NCBI GenBank assembly: GCA_964533705.1
Contig: CAZHMN010000003.1
Location: forward strand, 1 to 64,000
Length of the DNA: 64,000 nucleotides
Direction: 5' to 3'
Source of the DNA: CAZHMN01 sp964533705
GTDB lineage: Bacteria; Electryoneota; B3-LCP
Shown here: positions 25,558 through 34,030 of the stretch, piece by piece
How the letters are laid out: the number at the start of each line of letters is the position of its first letter
Position numbering within the stretch: the first letter of the stretch is position 1
Program-made: the position numbers and the translations under genes
Notes under the pieces: model-generated
Databases searched by the model: none
What the model was told of the DNA's origin: nothing
Seen by the model: only the letters and a program-made list of their open reading frames with translations

Positions 25558-26972
25558 GGCCCCGCTCCTGAAACAGGTTCCAGCCGGAACGGCTCATATT
25601 CAACGATTCCTATTGGATTGTTGGGTGAGCCGATATCGTGTCCGTCAATGATTCGTAAGGGGATGCCCTCGGAATCTTCGCCATCCCAGTAGTTATTAGG
25701 CGCATAGATGATTTCAGACTGCTGGCCGGCGTTGCCGTTGGCGTACAGGATGGTTTGCGGCATGTCTCGGAAATTATTGTTTTGCAAATCGGGATAACAA
25801 CCACCTACTTCGAAATGAATACCCTCACCACTCGGCTGGGAAAATTCGTTAAACTGCACTGTAGCAAGAAAGCCGCTTTGCGCGTAGATGGCTCGGTTGC
25901 CGCCTGAGAAGAGATTGTGTTCAATCAGAGGTGAGGTGTCACTATCTGACCACAGGCCGTTCTGGCAATCCAGTATGGCGTTGTTGGTGATTTCGGCCTG
26001 CGAATTATTCTTTACTTCAATACCCGCACCGGACATACGCAGGATCAGGTTATTGCTGATCAGCGGATCGGAACTGCTCGCCTCGATACCGTAATTACCG
26101 TCACGAAGAATGCTATGAATGACGGAACCGGTTGCGGCACCTTCAAACAGGATCCCATATGTTAGGGGAACGTCAATTAGGCACTCGCCGATTTGCGCAT
26201 CGGCCCCTTTCACCCTTATTGCGGTGGAGGCTCCCTGGATAACCGCTCCCTCGATGGTGCACTCAGCGGTAGCATATTCAATGCGAATTCCGCCCCAATT
26301 CCCGCTGGAGGAGGATTCTTCGGATTCCATTCTAAACCGAACGGGGTTTGAGGGTGACCCTAAGACCTGCAAACCACCGTAAACTTTCAACTCGAAGTCG
26401 CCTTGTAAGAGAACCAGCACCCCTGGTTCGATCGTCAGGACGACATCCGGGGAAACCGTCAGGTCACCGGTGATCAGGTAAACGTCACCGGATTCCCAGG
26501 TGGCTGCATCCAAGTTACCGCTGGTTTCCTGCACGGATGAAAGTTGCAGTGTACCGGCGTTCGAATTGGCCTCCAGCGTAACCAGCACGGGTTGTGCGCA
26601 GGCGTAACCCGGTGAAACCGCATCAACGACGTAGGTCCCTGCAGCCAGATCCTCAAACTGAAAGAGGCCGTCCTCGTCCGTTTGTGCGGTGCTCACCACT
26701 TCCTGGGTGTTAGGATCGAACGACATAAGGGAATAGGGAGAAAAACCGACGGCTGGATAGCTGGACAAGGTCTGCGAAATCTGTTCGTCCTGGTTGGCCG
26801 TGAAGAGGTGAACAGTTACTTGAGTGGCTTGGTCGCCGGAGTCATAGACAACCGTGCCCTGCAGAGTCATTCCATTCGACGATACGGAAGTCGCCGATTC
26901 GCCGCAGCCACCGAGTATAAAAAGGCACGTCAGAGCTGCGGCAGCGGTCAGCAAAGATGTGACGCACCGCAT
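25554..26972 (-). CDS. Lipoprotein with carboxypeptidase-regulatory-like and beta-helix domains
   Basis: The protein has about 472 residues. The N-terminus MRCVTSLLTAAAALTCLFIL ends in a lipobox GGC, so the mature protein is lipid-anchored. A small beta-sandwich (residues ~35-140, DEDGLFQFEDLAAGTYVVDA) of the carboxypeptidase regulatory type precedes a right-handed parallel beta-helix (~190-440, repeated SNNLILR, ITNNAILDC, IEHNLFSGG rungs), a fold used by polysaccharide lyases, epimerases and NosD. The ATG at 26972 is chosen over a TTG four codons upstream. It heads the polysaccharide operon and may bind or modify the polymer. Confidence 0.85.
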   Translation of the reverse strand: MRCVTSLLTAAAALTCLFILGGCGESATSVSSNGMTLQGTVVYDSGDQATQVTVHLFTANQDEQISQTLSSYPAVGFSPYSLMSFDPNTQEVVSTAQTDEDGLFQFEDLAAGTYVVDAVSPGYACAQPVLVTLEANSNAGTLQLSSVQETSGNLDAATWESGDVYLITGDLTVSPDVVLTIEPGVLVLLQGDFELKVYGGLQVLGSPSNPVRFRMESEESSSSGNWGGIRIEYATAECTIEGAVIQGASTAIRVKGADAQIGECLIDVPLTYGILFEGAATGSVIHSILRDGNYGIEASSSDPLISNNLILRMSGAGIEVKNNSQAEITNNAILDCQNGLWSDSDTSPLIEHNLFSGGNRAIYAQSGFLATVQFNEFSQPSGEGIHFEVGGCYPDLQNNNFRDMPQTILYANGNAGQQSEIIYAPNNYWDGEDSEGIPLRIIDGHDIGSPNNPIGIVEYEPFRLEPVSGAGP

Positions 26973-27228
26973 ACTATACCCCAACCCCTAAAATCAAACC
27001 GAAAATTTCCGCCAATCCTCCGCAGCAGTTTTTTCGTCCTAAACAAGGCGTTTCTATGATTGACGAAACAATTTACTCCTCCTCAAAATTTATTGCAAGA
27101 ATTTTCTATTTTTATTTGACCCACCCTTGATTTGGGAAATTGTTACCTAATTAGAGGAATTATATGACCATCGGCAATATCTGCCGTTTTTGCTAATTTC
27201 CGCAGAATGAATTTTCGCTAAAATGGCT
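26973..27228. other. Divergent intergenic region
   Basis: This AT-rich stretch lies between the leftward lipoprotein gene and rightward iorA. The lipoprotein promoter must lie here but I cannot choose a clear pair of boxes. Confidence 0.5.
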
Positions 27229-27256
27229 TTGAATCCAATCTGTTGCTTTGTATATT
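27229..27256 (+). promoter_or_regulatory. Candidate sigma70-type promoter of iorA
   Basis: TTGAAT (27229-27234) and TATATT (27251-27256) are 16 bp apart, placing the start about 50 bp before the iorA start codon. Confidence 0.5.
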
Positions 27257-27311
27257 ATAAAGTTACGCATCATTTCAGCGATTATGACTCCCTAAACCCA
27301 CGGATCTGCTG

Positions 27312-29177
27312 ATGATAGAAACGGAAACAAAGCAAAACCGAGCTGAAATTTTACTGGGCAACGTCGCCATCGCCAGGGGATTAGTCGAGGCCGGCTGCCA
27401 CGTAGCCGCCTCCTATCCGGGGACGCCCTCATCTGAGATCTTGCCCGGCGTGGTTCGTTTTAAAAAGGAAGAAAAGTTACCCATCTACACGGAATGGTCG
27501 GCGAACGAAAAAGTTGCTTTTGAAACGGCCCTGGCCGCTTCATGGTGCGGCAAGCGAGCGGCGGTGAGCATGAAAATGGTGGGCTTAAACGTCGCCGCAG
27601 ACCCGCTGATGTCAGCAGCCTACACCGGGGTGGTCGGCGGCTTCCTGGTCATTGTGGCGGACGATCCCGGCCCTCATTCTTCGCAGACCGAGCAAGACAC
27701 GCGCATGTTCGCGCACTTCGCCAAAGTCCCCTGCCTGGATCCAGCCGACCCGGAAGAAGCGCGCCGCATGGTAAAGATCGGATTCGAGCTCTCAGAGGAA
27801 TTTCGCATCCCCGTCATCCTGCGGCCCGCCATCAGGGTGTGCCACGCCAAGCAGATTATCGAATTTCAGACCATCCAGAAGCTCGATCGTCCCGCCCACT
27901 TTGAAAGAGAACCCTCCCGATGGGCGGCGACGCCGCGATACCGGCTCGGTTTGCACCACGAACTAAACGATAAGATTTCTAAAATCCAGGAGAAATTCGA
28001 GACATCTTCCGAGTTAAATCGCATCTTTTTTGAGGAAGAGAAAAGTGAATTTGGCTTAGTCGCTTCGGGGGTCCCCTGCGCCAACGCGCTGGACATTCTA
28101 AAAGCATGGGGAATGCGCATACCCGTCATGAAAATTGACACGCCCTACCCCCTCCCCGAGCGTAGGGTGGCGAAGTTCATCAAGCGCTTCAAAAAGGTAT
28201 TGATCCTCGAGGAGACCGACTATACAATCGAAATGCAAATCCTGGATAAATCCCGGATCACGGGCAGGTTGGATGGATTCGTGCCCCAGGCCGGCGAACT
28301 CGTCCCGGAAGTGATCGCTTCGCTGTTAGGTCGCTTCTTAGGCAGGAAAGAGGCGGAAGATGCCGAAATTGACAAGGCAGTCGCCCAGATGAATAAACCA
28401 CCTCGCCGCCCCACACTTTGTCCCGGATGCCCTCATCGAGCCTCTTTCTACGCCATCAAACGAGCCTACCCCAGGGCCATTTTCCCTTCCGACATCGGGT
28501 GTTACACCCTGGGAACAAACCTGCAAGCTGTAGATACCTGTGTGGACATGGGCGGAGCGATCACCATAGCACACGGTTTAGCCGTCGCCCACGCCCAGGA
28601 TAATATCCGACAACCCATCATCGCGACAATCGGCGATTCCACATTTTATCACGCCGGCACGGCGCCGCTCTTAAATTCAGTGTACAACGACGCGCGTTAT
28701 GTCCTTCTCATCCTGGACAATGAAGTTACGGCTATGACCGGATTTCAACCCACACCGGGATCCGGCATCCTGGCGGATGGTCGAGAAGGGCGGAAGATAC
28801 CGCTGGAGGATGCCGTACGCGGATGCGGCGTCAAATACCTGAAGGTCGTAAACCCTTATGAGGTAAACAACCTGATCAATGAAGTAAAAGCTGCGGTCAA
28901 ATACACCCAACAAGAGGACGGCGGTGTCGCAGTCATCATTGCACGCTTCCCCTGCGTGCTACGCAACCCGAGCGTGATCAAGGAAAATCCGGTCAAAGTC
29001 GTCGTCACGGATGACTGTAATGGCTGCATGCTCTGCGTTGACCGGTTTGAATGTCCTTCCATCATAAAAGATGAGGCGAACAACAGAGTGATCATTGACC
29101 AGAAAACCTGCGTTCAGTGCGGAGTATGCGTCGTATCCTGCTATCGGGGGGCGTTAGTCCCTGAGAAAAAAGTATAA
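27312..29177 (+). CDS. iorA: Indolepyruvate:ferredoxin oxidoreductase, alpha subunit
   Basis: The protein has 621 residues, normal for IorA. It catalyses thiamine-diphosphate-dependent oxidative decarboxylation of aryl pyruvates to acyl-CoA with ferredoxin. Visible are the N-terminal pyruvate-oxidoreductase-like domain (SYPGTPSSEIL), the TPP domain with LCPGCPHRA, DIGCYTLG and GDSTFYHAG, and two C-terminal 4Fe-4S motifs (CNGCMLCVDRFECP and CVQCGVCVVSC). The partner gene iorB is not adjacent; the next gene is a receiver-domain protein. No strong ribosome site is seen at the chosen ATG. Confidence 0.95.
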   Translation: MIETETKQNRAEILLGNVAIARGLVEAGCHVAASYPGTPSSEILPGVVRFKKEEKLPIYTEWSANEKVAFETALAASWCGKRAAVSMKMVGLNVAADPLMSAAYTGVVGGFLVIVADDPGPHSSQTEQDTRMFAHFAKVPCLDPADPEEARRMVKIGFELSEEFRIPVILRPAIRVCHAKQIIEFQTIQKLDRPAHFEREPSRWAATPRYRLGLHHELNDKISKIQEKFETSSELNRIFFEEEKSEFGLVASGVPCANALDILKAWGMRIPVMKIDTPYPLPERRVAKFIKRFKKVLILEETDYTIEMQILDKSRITGRLDGFVPQAGELVPEVIASLLGRFLGRKEAEDAEIDKAVAQMNKPPRRPTLCPGCPHRASFYAIKRAYPRAIFPSDIGCYTLGTNLQAVDTCVDMGGAITIAHGLAVAHAQDNIRQPIIATIGDSTFYHAGTAPLLNSVYNDARYVLLILDNEVTAMTGFQPTPGSGILADGREGRKIPLEDAVRGCGVKYLKVVNPYEVNNLINEVKAAVKYTQQEDGGVAVIIARFPCVLRNPSVIKENPVKVVVTDDCNGCMLCVDRFECPSIIKDEANNRVIIDQKTCVQCGVCVVSCYRGALVPEKKV

Positions 29178-29241
29178 TGGGAAAGAATGCCCACCGAGAA
29201 AAAACAGTGAGCCCAAGGCCTCATTTGTTGTAGCTTTTTTC

Positions 29242-29270
29242 TTGACTTAAATTTACCCGGTGAATATATT
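29242..29270 (+). promoter_or_regulatory. Sigma70-type promoter of receiver gene 1
   Basis: TTGACT (29242-29247), 17-bp spacer, TATATT (29265-29270). The predicted start is near 29277, giving an ~85-nt leader before the receiver gene. Confidence 0.65.
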
Positions 29271-29360
29271 AGCAGAGTATTCGCGCCACTTTCCCAGGGT
29301 GTTGCTCTGCCTTTATTATTTCCTCTAACTTCGGAAGATAAATTTACCATAATCCAATCT

Positions 29361-29774
29361 ATGAACATAAAATCACCCGCTCAACTGAAAGATGCCGGCC
29401 TAAAACTTCTGATTGCGGATGACGAACCCGTTATTCTCGAACAATTAGCAAAGTTAGGTGAGGTACTGGGGTTTGAGGTTCACACTGGAGCTGATGGCGA
29501 GGAGGCTTGGGAAGTTTTCAAAACAGTTTGGCCTGATATAGCCATTTTGGACATCTACATGCCCCGCATGAATGGATTGATGCTTCTGAACAAGATAAAG
29601 GAAGCCAACGATAACTGTATAACGATCCTCATTACCGGATACACACACTATAAACAGCTGGTTCACAAGAATTACATCAAACCAGATGGTTTCATCACCA
29701 AGCCTTTTAGTTTAGAAACGATGGTGAGAGAGATCGTGAAATTGGCGACTGAATACAAATTGCTGGTTACTTAG
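29361..29774 (+). CDS. Stand-alone receiver-domain protein 1
   Basis: The protein has 137 residues, all receiver domain. Acidic pair in LIADDE, phospho-acceptor Asp in AILDIYMPRMNG, Thr in ILITGY and Lys in FITKPF are all in place, so it should accept phosphate. No output domain follows, as in CheY or Spo0F. A segment HYKQLV...IKPDGF between the Thr and Lys is shared with the two other receivers at 29858-30274 and 31293. No kinase gene is adjacent. Role as a phosphorelay or diffusible regulator is inferred. Confidence 0.9.
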   Translation: MNIKSPAQLKDAGLKLLIADDEPVILEQLAKLGEVLGFEVHTGADGEEAWEVFKTVWPDIAILDIYMPRMNGLMLLNKIKEANDNCITILITGYTHYKQLVHKNYIKPDGFITKPFSLETMVREIVKLATEYKLLVT

Positions 29775-29818
29775 GATAAACGGAGGATTTTAATTCGTAA
29801 AGGTTCAGCTCGAAATAG

Positions 29819-29842
29819 CACGCTCCCGCACGGGGCAGCGTG
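29819..29842 (+). promoter_or_regulatory. Hairpin just before receiver gene 2
   Basis: CACGCT-CCC-GCAC-GGGG-C-AGCGTG forms a strong stem ending a few bases before the GGGAGG ribosome site. It could stabilise the mRNA end or affect translation of the second receiver gene. Confidence 0.4.
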
Positions 29843-29857
29843 AGGGGAGGAAGTTTG

Positions 29858-30274
29858 ATGAGTTTAGATGTGTCAGCAAACACGCAGGGGAACCACCCGA
29901 CTCTTCTGGTTGCCGATGATGAAGAAATCATACGAAATAGACTGAAGGACCTGGGGGAGAAGCTGGGGTTCACCGTCTATACTGCTAAAGACGGTATGGA
30001 AGGATGGGAGACCTTTAAGAAAATGCAACCGGATCTTGCAATATTGGACATCTACATGCCACGTATGAACGGTCTGCTTCTTTTACATAAAATTAAGGAA
30101 ATTTATCCAGAACGCCCGGTCATTCTCATCACCGGTTTCTTGCACTACGAACAATTGATCCAGAAGGATCGCATCAAGCCTGACGGTTTTATCATCAAGC
30201 CATTCCATCTGGAAAAAATCGCTAACCTGATGCTGCAACTGATTGAGGATGGTGCAGAGGAATCCGTTTCCTGA
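29858..30274 (+). CDS. Stand-alone receiver-domain protein 2
   Basis: The protein has 138 residues and is a single receiver domain with VADDEE, phospho-acceptor Asp in AILDIYMPRMNG, Thr in ILITGF and Lys in FIIKPF. The start at 29858 follows GGGAGG at good spacing; an in-frame ATG six codons upstream overlaps that site and is rejected. It is most like the receiver at 30880. It may share a transcript with receiver 1 (83 bp apart). A terminator lies at 30403-30443. Confidence 0.9.
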   Translation: MSLDVSANTQGNHPTLLVADDEEIIRNRLKDLGEKLGFTVYTAKDGMEGWETFKKMQPDLAILDIYMPRMNGLLLLHKIKEIYPERPVILITGFLHYEQLIQKDRIKPDGFIIKPFHLEKIANLMLQLIEDGAEESVS

Positions 30275-30402
30275 GCGGAGTGGCTATCCGAACCGAGATC
30301 CAAAAAACCAATTATAGAAGGAGGATGCGTTGCAGTAGAACCCCGGCGGCCCAGCGCTTCAATTTCAAACTATTGGCCAGGGCCTATAATTCATTGCTGA
30401 TT

Positions 30403-30443
30403 GTCGGATCAACTACCGTAGGCACAGGCATCCGACTTTTTTT
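30403..30443 (+). terminator. Rho-independent terminator after receiver gene 2
   Basis: The 7-bp stem GTCGGAT/ATCCGAC (30403-30436) is followed by seven T. It ends the transcript of receiver genes 1 and 2; the 128 bp before it hold no convincing gene. Confidence 0.75.
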
Positions 30444-30604
30444 GCGTCTTGGTTTATTAGGTTATGGGTAGAGCCTCTCATTCAAGATTATTTGCTACTT
30501 TTACAATAGGCAAAGACGAGGGTACTCACCGAATTGTAAAGTGGGAAAAATATGCCACTAATTCCGCACATGTGCATTATGTATCAGTTTTTAAGATAAA
30601 TTTT

Positions 30605-30635
30605 TTGAAAAGGATAGCTTAATTTGTTATATAAT
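30605..30635 (+). promoter_or_regulatory. Promoter of the candidate small RNA
   Basis: TTGAAA (30605-30610) and an extended TATATAAT (30628-30635), with 17 bp to TATATA or 19 to TATAAT. It points into a hairpin-rich, gene-free stretch. Confidence 0.55.
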
Positions 30636-30641
30636 GGAAGG

Positions 30642-30790
30642 TTCAATAGACAATCCAAGTCGATCCGAATGAGGCTTGCATGAACGATGCAAGCAGCCTT
30701 ATCGGGCAGGTGCAAGACCTGCAAGTTGAAGGCGCAAGCAAAATAGTATCCATGAAGGAATATTTTGCTCCGCCTTTTATTGTTTTATAT
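30642..30790 (+). ncRNA. Candidate structured small RNA with intrinsic terminator
   Basis: No open frame is credible here, yet three hairpins follow a promoter-like sequence: GCTTGCAT/ATGCAAGC (30674-30694) with outer pairs AGG/CCT, GCAGGT/ACCTGC (30706-30722), and a long stem AGGCG-C-AAGCAAAATA / TATTTTGCT-C-CGCCT (30730-30775) running into TTTTATTGTTTT. Predicted length is ~145 nt. The loop of the last hairpin contains GAAGGAA, a possible CsrA-type site. It ends just before the promoter of receiver gene 3. I do not recognise an RNA family. Confidence 0.5.
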
Positions 30791-30802
30791 AATTGTATAT
30801 CT

Positions 30803-30832
30803 TTGACATAGATGGAGCACACGGAATATAAT
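30803..30832 (+). promoter_or_regulatory. Sigma70-type promoter of receiver gene 3
   Basis: Perfect TTGACA (30803-30808) and TATAAT (30827-30832) with an 18-bp spacer. The start near 30839 gives a ~40-nt leader with GGAGGG before the ATG. Of the promoters in this window it fits the consensus best. Confidence 0.8.
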
Positions 30833-30879
30833 CAACCTTAGTAGGCTCATATATGCTTTATTAGACGGAGGGATTTATT

Positions 30880-31293
30880 ATGAACGAAGAAGTAGCCCCT
30901 CAAAGTGAGAATGAGCACCTGAAGCTACTGATCGTGGATGATGAGAAGCACGTGCGAGATGGGTTAAAGGAGCTGGGGACCAGTCTGGGTTTCAACGTCT
31001 TTGCCGCAGAAGACGGTATAAACGGCTGTGACCTATTCAAGAAGGTTGAACCCAACCTGGTCATCATGGACATTTACATGCCCCGCATGAATGGCCTTTT
31101 AGCCATGAAGAAAATGAAAGAGATGAATCCTGACTGTCCCATTGTTTTGATCACTGGATTCATGCACTATGAACAGTTGGTCAATCAGCGAGGGATTAAG
31201 CCGGATGGATTTATTTTGAAACCCTTCCACCTGAAAAGCATAGCGGACGTCATGCTCAAAATGGTAGAAGAAAATCTAGATGCAGTTAATTAA
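30880..31293 (+). CDS. Stand-alone receiver-domain protein 3
   Basis: The protein has 137 residues and a receiver domain only: LIVDDEK, phospho-acceptor Asp in VIMDIYMPRMNG, Thr in VLITGF, Lys in FILKPF, plus the shared HYEQLV and IKPDGF segments. It has its own near-consensus promoter and a GGAGGG ribosome site, so it is probably well expressed. With receivers 1 and 2 it forms a paralogous set; separate promoters suggest separate control. Confidence 0.9.
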   Translation: MNEEVAPQSENEHLKLLIVDDEKHVRDGLKELGTSLGFNVFAAEDGINGCDLFKKVEPNLVIMDIYMPRMNGLLAMKKMKEMNPDCPIVLITGFMHYEQLVNQRGIKPDGFILKPFHLKSIADVMLKMVEENLDAVN

Positions 31294-31360
31294 TAAAGGA
31301 TCAATTTAGGCATATAAGATAATCAGGTAATTCTTACATAGATCATTCCTTATCATCAAA

Positions 31361-31385
31361 TAAAACCGCCGGGTATCGCCCGGCG
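31361..31385 (-). terminator. Terminator shared by selA and receiver gene 3
   Basis: The stem CGCCGGG/CCCGGCG (31367-31385) is followed on the minus strand by GGTTTTATTTG. It lies between two convergent genes. Confidence 0.75.
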
Positions 31386-31408
31386 TTCTGGTTTGATCTC
31401 ATGATTCC

Positions 31409-32824
31409 TCAGAGCGCTGCCAGGATGCAGTCAGCCAGGATTTTCTCTTCCCCTCGAAAGACGGTTCTCAGATCGAAAATCACAGTCTCATCAGCGATGC
31501 GGGTGAAGACCGGCGGGCGGCCCAGCCGCAACCTCTTCCCCAGCTCATCCGGTGAGCTCTTCAAGGGTTTGAGTTGCAGGACGAAGGTGGGAATGCTCTT
31601 GCCCGGAAGGCTTCCCGATCCCATTTCAGTTTCCCCGGGGACAATGGAAAGCTCCGCTTTGCCTTCAACTTCAGACAACAGCCTTCGCCGCAATGCCTGC
31701 GTGCGTCTTTTTACCGACGCAGGTTGCTCCGTGATCATTGACAGTACGGGATGCGTTTTCGTCAGCTTCTCTGGCTCCAGGTAGAGCTTTAAAGTGGCTT
31801 CAGCCGCCGCGTAGGACATCTTATCGCAGCGCAGTGCCCGCGCCAACGGATTTTTCTTAACCCGTTCAATGATCTCCTTTTTGCCGATAAGGTAACCTCC
31901 CTGCGGCCCTCCCAGCATCTTGTCCCCGGAGAAGCAGATCACGTCCATACCGTCACGCACCGATTCCTGCACCAGCGGCTCCTTGGGTAAACCGTACTGG
32001 CTCAAGTCCACCAGGGCTCCCGAACCCAGATCGTCAATGACCGGCAAACCATGCCTACGCCCCAACGCGGCCAGATCCTTCAAGGGGACTTCACTGTGGA
32101 AACCGATGATACGATAGTTCGACGTATGAACCCGGAGGATAGCGGCGGTCTCCTCGGTGATGGCGTTCTCGTAATCGCGCAGATGCGTGCGGTTGGTGGT
32201 ACCCACTTCGACCAGCTTGCAACCGGATCGTTCCATCACTTCAGGGATACGGAAAGCACCGCCGATTTCGATCAACTGGCCGCGACTGACGATGACTTCC
32301 TTTCCCTGCGCCAGCGTGTTCAGGATAAGCATGGTGCCTGAGGCGTTGTTGTTGACCATGATGCCCGCCTCAGTGCCCGTGATATGAGCCAGCAGCCGGT
32401 CCAGGTGCAGGTGTCGGTCGCCTCGCTTGCCGCTCTCCTCGTTGATCGCCAGTGTGCAGTAGCCTGCCAGCGCCCGGTGCACGGATTCCCGGGCGGCCGG
32501 AGCCAGGGGCGCCCTTCCCAGGGCGGTGTGCAGGATAACCCCTGCGGCATTGATCGCCGGCCTGACGGAAGGTTCCAGAGCACGCCGGGCGATGTCCAGC
32601 GCCCTCAAAGCAACGTCGGCCTCATTTATTTTCAGCTTACCCAGATCCTCTTCCGGCGCCTCCAAGATGAAGGAGCGCAAGCTATCCAGTTCGCGGCGCA
32701 CGATGTCGTTGATAAACAGGGCGGGATGCGACTCTCTCAGGGCGCGGATTTCCGGGTAATTCAGCAGAGCCGGCATGCCGGGAATCTTACCCAGCAACTT
32801 CTGGCGGATTTTTTCCTCGGGCAT
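31409..32824 (-). CDS. selA: L-seryl-tRNA(Sec) selenium transferase
   Basis: The protein has 471 residues, usual for SelA, a decameric PLP enzyme that converts Ser-tRNA(Sec) to Sec-tRNA(Sec) with selenophosphate. The PLP lysine lies in CFSGDKMLGGPQGG, and the N-terminal region (INAAGVILHTALGRAPL) and VGTTNRTHL are typical. selB, selD and tRNA-Sec are not in the window. Presence of selA suggests the organism makes selenoproteins, none of which I could identify here. Confidence 0.95.
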   Translation of the reverse strand: MPEEKIRQKLLGKIPGMPALLNYPEIRALRESHPALFINDIVRRELDSLRSFILEAPEEDLGKLKINEADVALRALDIARRALEPSVRPAINAAGVILHTALGRAPLAPAARESVHRALAGYCTLAINEESGKRGDRHLHLDRLLAHITGTEAGIMVNNNASGTMLILNTLAQGKEVIVSRGQLIEIGGAFRIPEVMERSGCKLVEVGTTNRTHLRDYENAITEETAAILRVHTSNYRIIGFHSEVPLKDLAALGRRHGLPVIDDLGSGALVDLSQYGLPKEPLVQESVRDGMDVICFSGDKMLGGPQGGYLIGKKEIIERVKKNPLARALRCDKMSYAAAEATLKLYLEPEKLTKTHPVLSMITEQPASVKRRTQALRRRLLSEVEGKAELSIVPGETEMGSGSLPGKSIPTFVLQLKPLKSSPDELGKRLRLGRPPVFTRIADETVIFDLRTVFRGEEKILADCILAAL

Positions 32825-32960
32825 GGATTAACCTTGACTTTTAAACTGATATTCACTATATTGCAATTCAATCGTTAATATACGACTTTTCGCCGAATTT
32901 GTCAAGGGTGAAGTAAGGCGGGCGTGGAGAAACAATCCTGATCTAGATTGGGATAAACCC

Positions 32961-33833
32961 ATGAAAATCTTTATCACCGGCGGCACCGGCTTCGTGGGAC
33001 GGCATATCATCCAAGAACTGAAGGGAAGGGGACATGAAATCGTCGCTCTGGTGCGCCGCCCGAATTCTCTGCAGGGAGTTCAGGAGATGGTCGGAGACGT
33101 CACCCAACGCGAAACGCTGGATGCCGGTAGGCTTTCGGACTGCCAGGCGGTCATCCATCTGGTGGGCATCATCCGCCAGTTCCCCAAAGAGGGCATCACC
33201 TTCGAGCGGTTGCATGTAGATGCCACGCGCAACCTGCTCTGGACCTGCCATGAAGCGGGCATCCAACGCTACGTGCACATGAGCGCGCTGGGGGCTGATC
33301 CCGATTCCGCCGCCTGCTATCACCGCACCAAGGCGCAGGCCGAGGAACTGGTGCACACCTCCAGCCTGAACTGGACCATCATCCGCCCCTCGCTGATTCT
33401 GGGGCCGGACGGCGAATTCTTCCGGATGATTTCCAGCATGATTCGGTGGCACGTCGTGCCACTTATCGGGGATGGATCGTCATCGGTGGCACCCGTCGGG
33501 GTCTCCACGGTGGCACGAGCGTTTGCCAATGCGATGGAGAACGGTGCCACCTTCGGCAAGACTTACGAACTGGCCGGTGAAGTAGTATCCTACCGGGAAA
33601 TGGTGGCACGAGTGGCAGCGGTGAGGGGCAGGCGAGTTCTCTTCATCAGAAATCCCATCTCCTTGATGCGGCTGCTGGCTTCTAAGTTAGACCGCTTCAA
33701 GTGGTTTCCGCTTTCGCGCGGGCAGATCAACATGCTGTTAGAAGCCAAGCCACCGGCGGATAATTCAATCTATAATGACCTTGGTTTGCAGTTTATGGGG
33801 GTGGAGGAGGTGGTGAGGGGGTTGGTGCATTAA
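32961..33833 (+). CDS. NDUFA9-like atypical short-chain dehydrogenase
   Basis: The protein has 290 residues. The N-terminal Rossmann motif TGGTGFVGRHI binds NAD(P). The segments HMSALGADPDSAACYHRTKA and WTIIRPSLILGP match the complex I NDUFA9 subunit family of atypical SDRs, whose bacterial members probably act on quinone, lipid or sugar-nucleotide substrates. It is monocistronic and opposite to selA. It is not next to the nuo genes, so a role in complex I is not indicated. Confidence 0.88.
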   Translation: MKIFITGGTGFVGRHIIQELKGRGHEIVALVRRPNSLQGVQEMVGDVTQRETLDAGRLSDCQAVIHLVGIIRQFPKEGITFERLHVDATRNLLWTCHEAGIQRYVHMSALGADPDSAACYHRTKAQAEELVHTSSLNWTIIRPSLILGPDGEFFRMISSMIRWHVVPLIGDGSSSVAPVGVSTVARAFANAMENGATFGKTYELAGEVVSYREMVARVAAVRGRRVLFIRNPISLMRLLASKLDRFKWFPLSRGQINMLLEAKPPADNSIYNDLGLQFMGVEEVVRGLVH

Positions 33834-33961
33834 AATCTGGTAAACATCATTACTTATCCACTGTTTTCCTTGATCCATAAATGCTTTCACTTGATTAATC
33901 GGCCTGCTGCTGAACTTGGGGGTGAGTTGGGTGTAGGAAAAAAGATAGAGGTTTTGCGGTT

Positions 33962-33988
33962 AAAAAAGGCAGCCACTTCCAGGCTGCC
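33962..33988 (-). terminator. Terminator of the P5C dehydrogenase gene
   Basis: The stem GGCAGCC/GGCTGCC (33968-33988) is followed on the minus strand by six T. Confidence 0.85.
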
Positions 33989-34030
33989 TTTACGGTTTTC
34001 TTTTCTCTGCCCTCTGTTCACGGTTCTCGG

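Noticed and set aside
30280..30471. 63-codon open frame after receiver gene 2
   Set aside because: It runs through the terminator hairpin and T-tract at 30403-30443 and has an arginine-rich, low-complexity translation.
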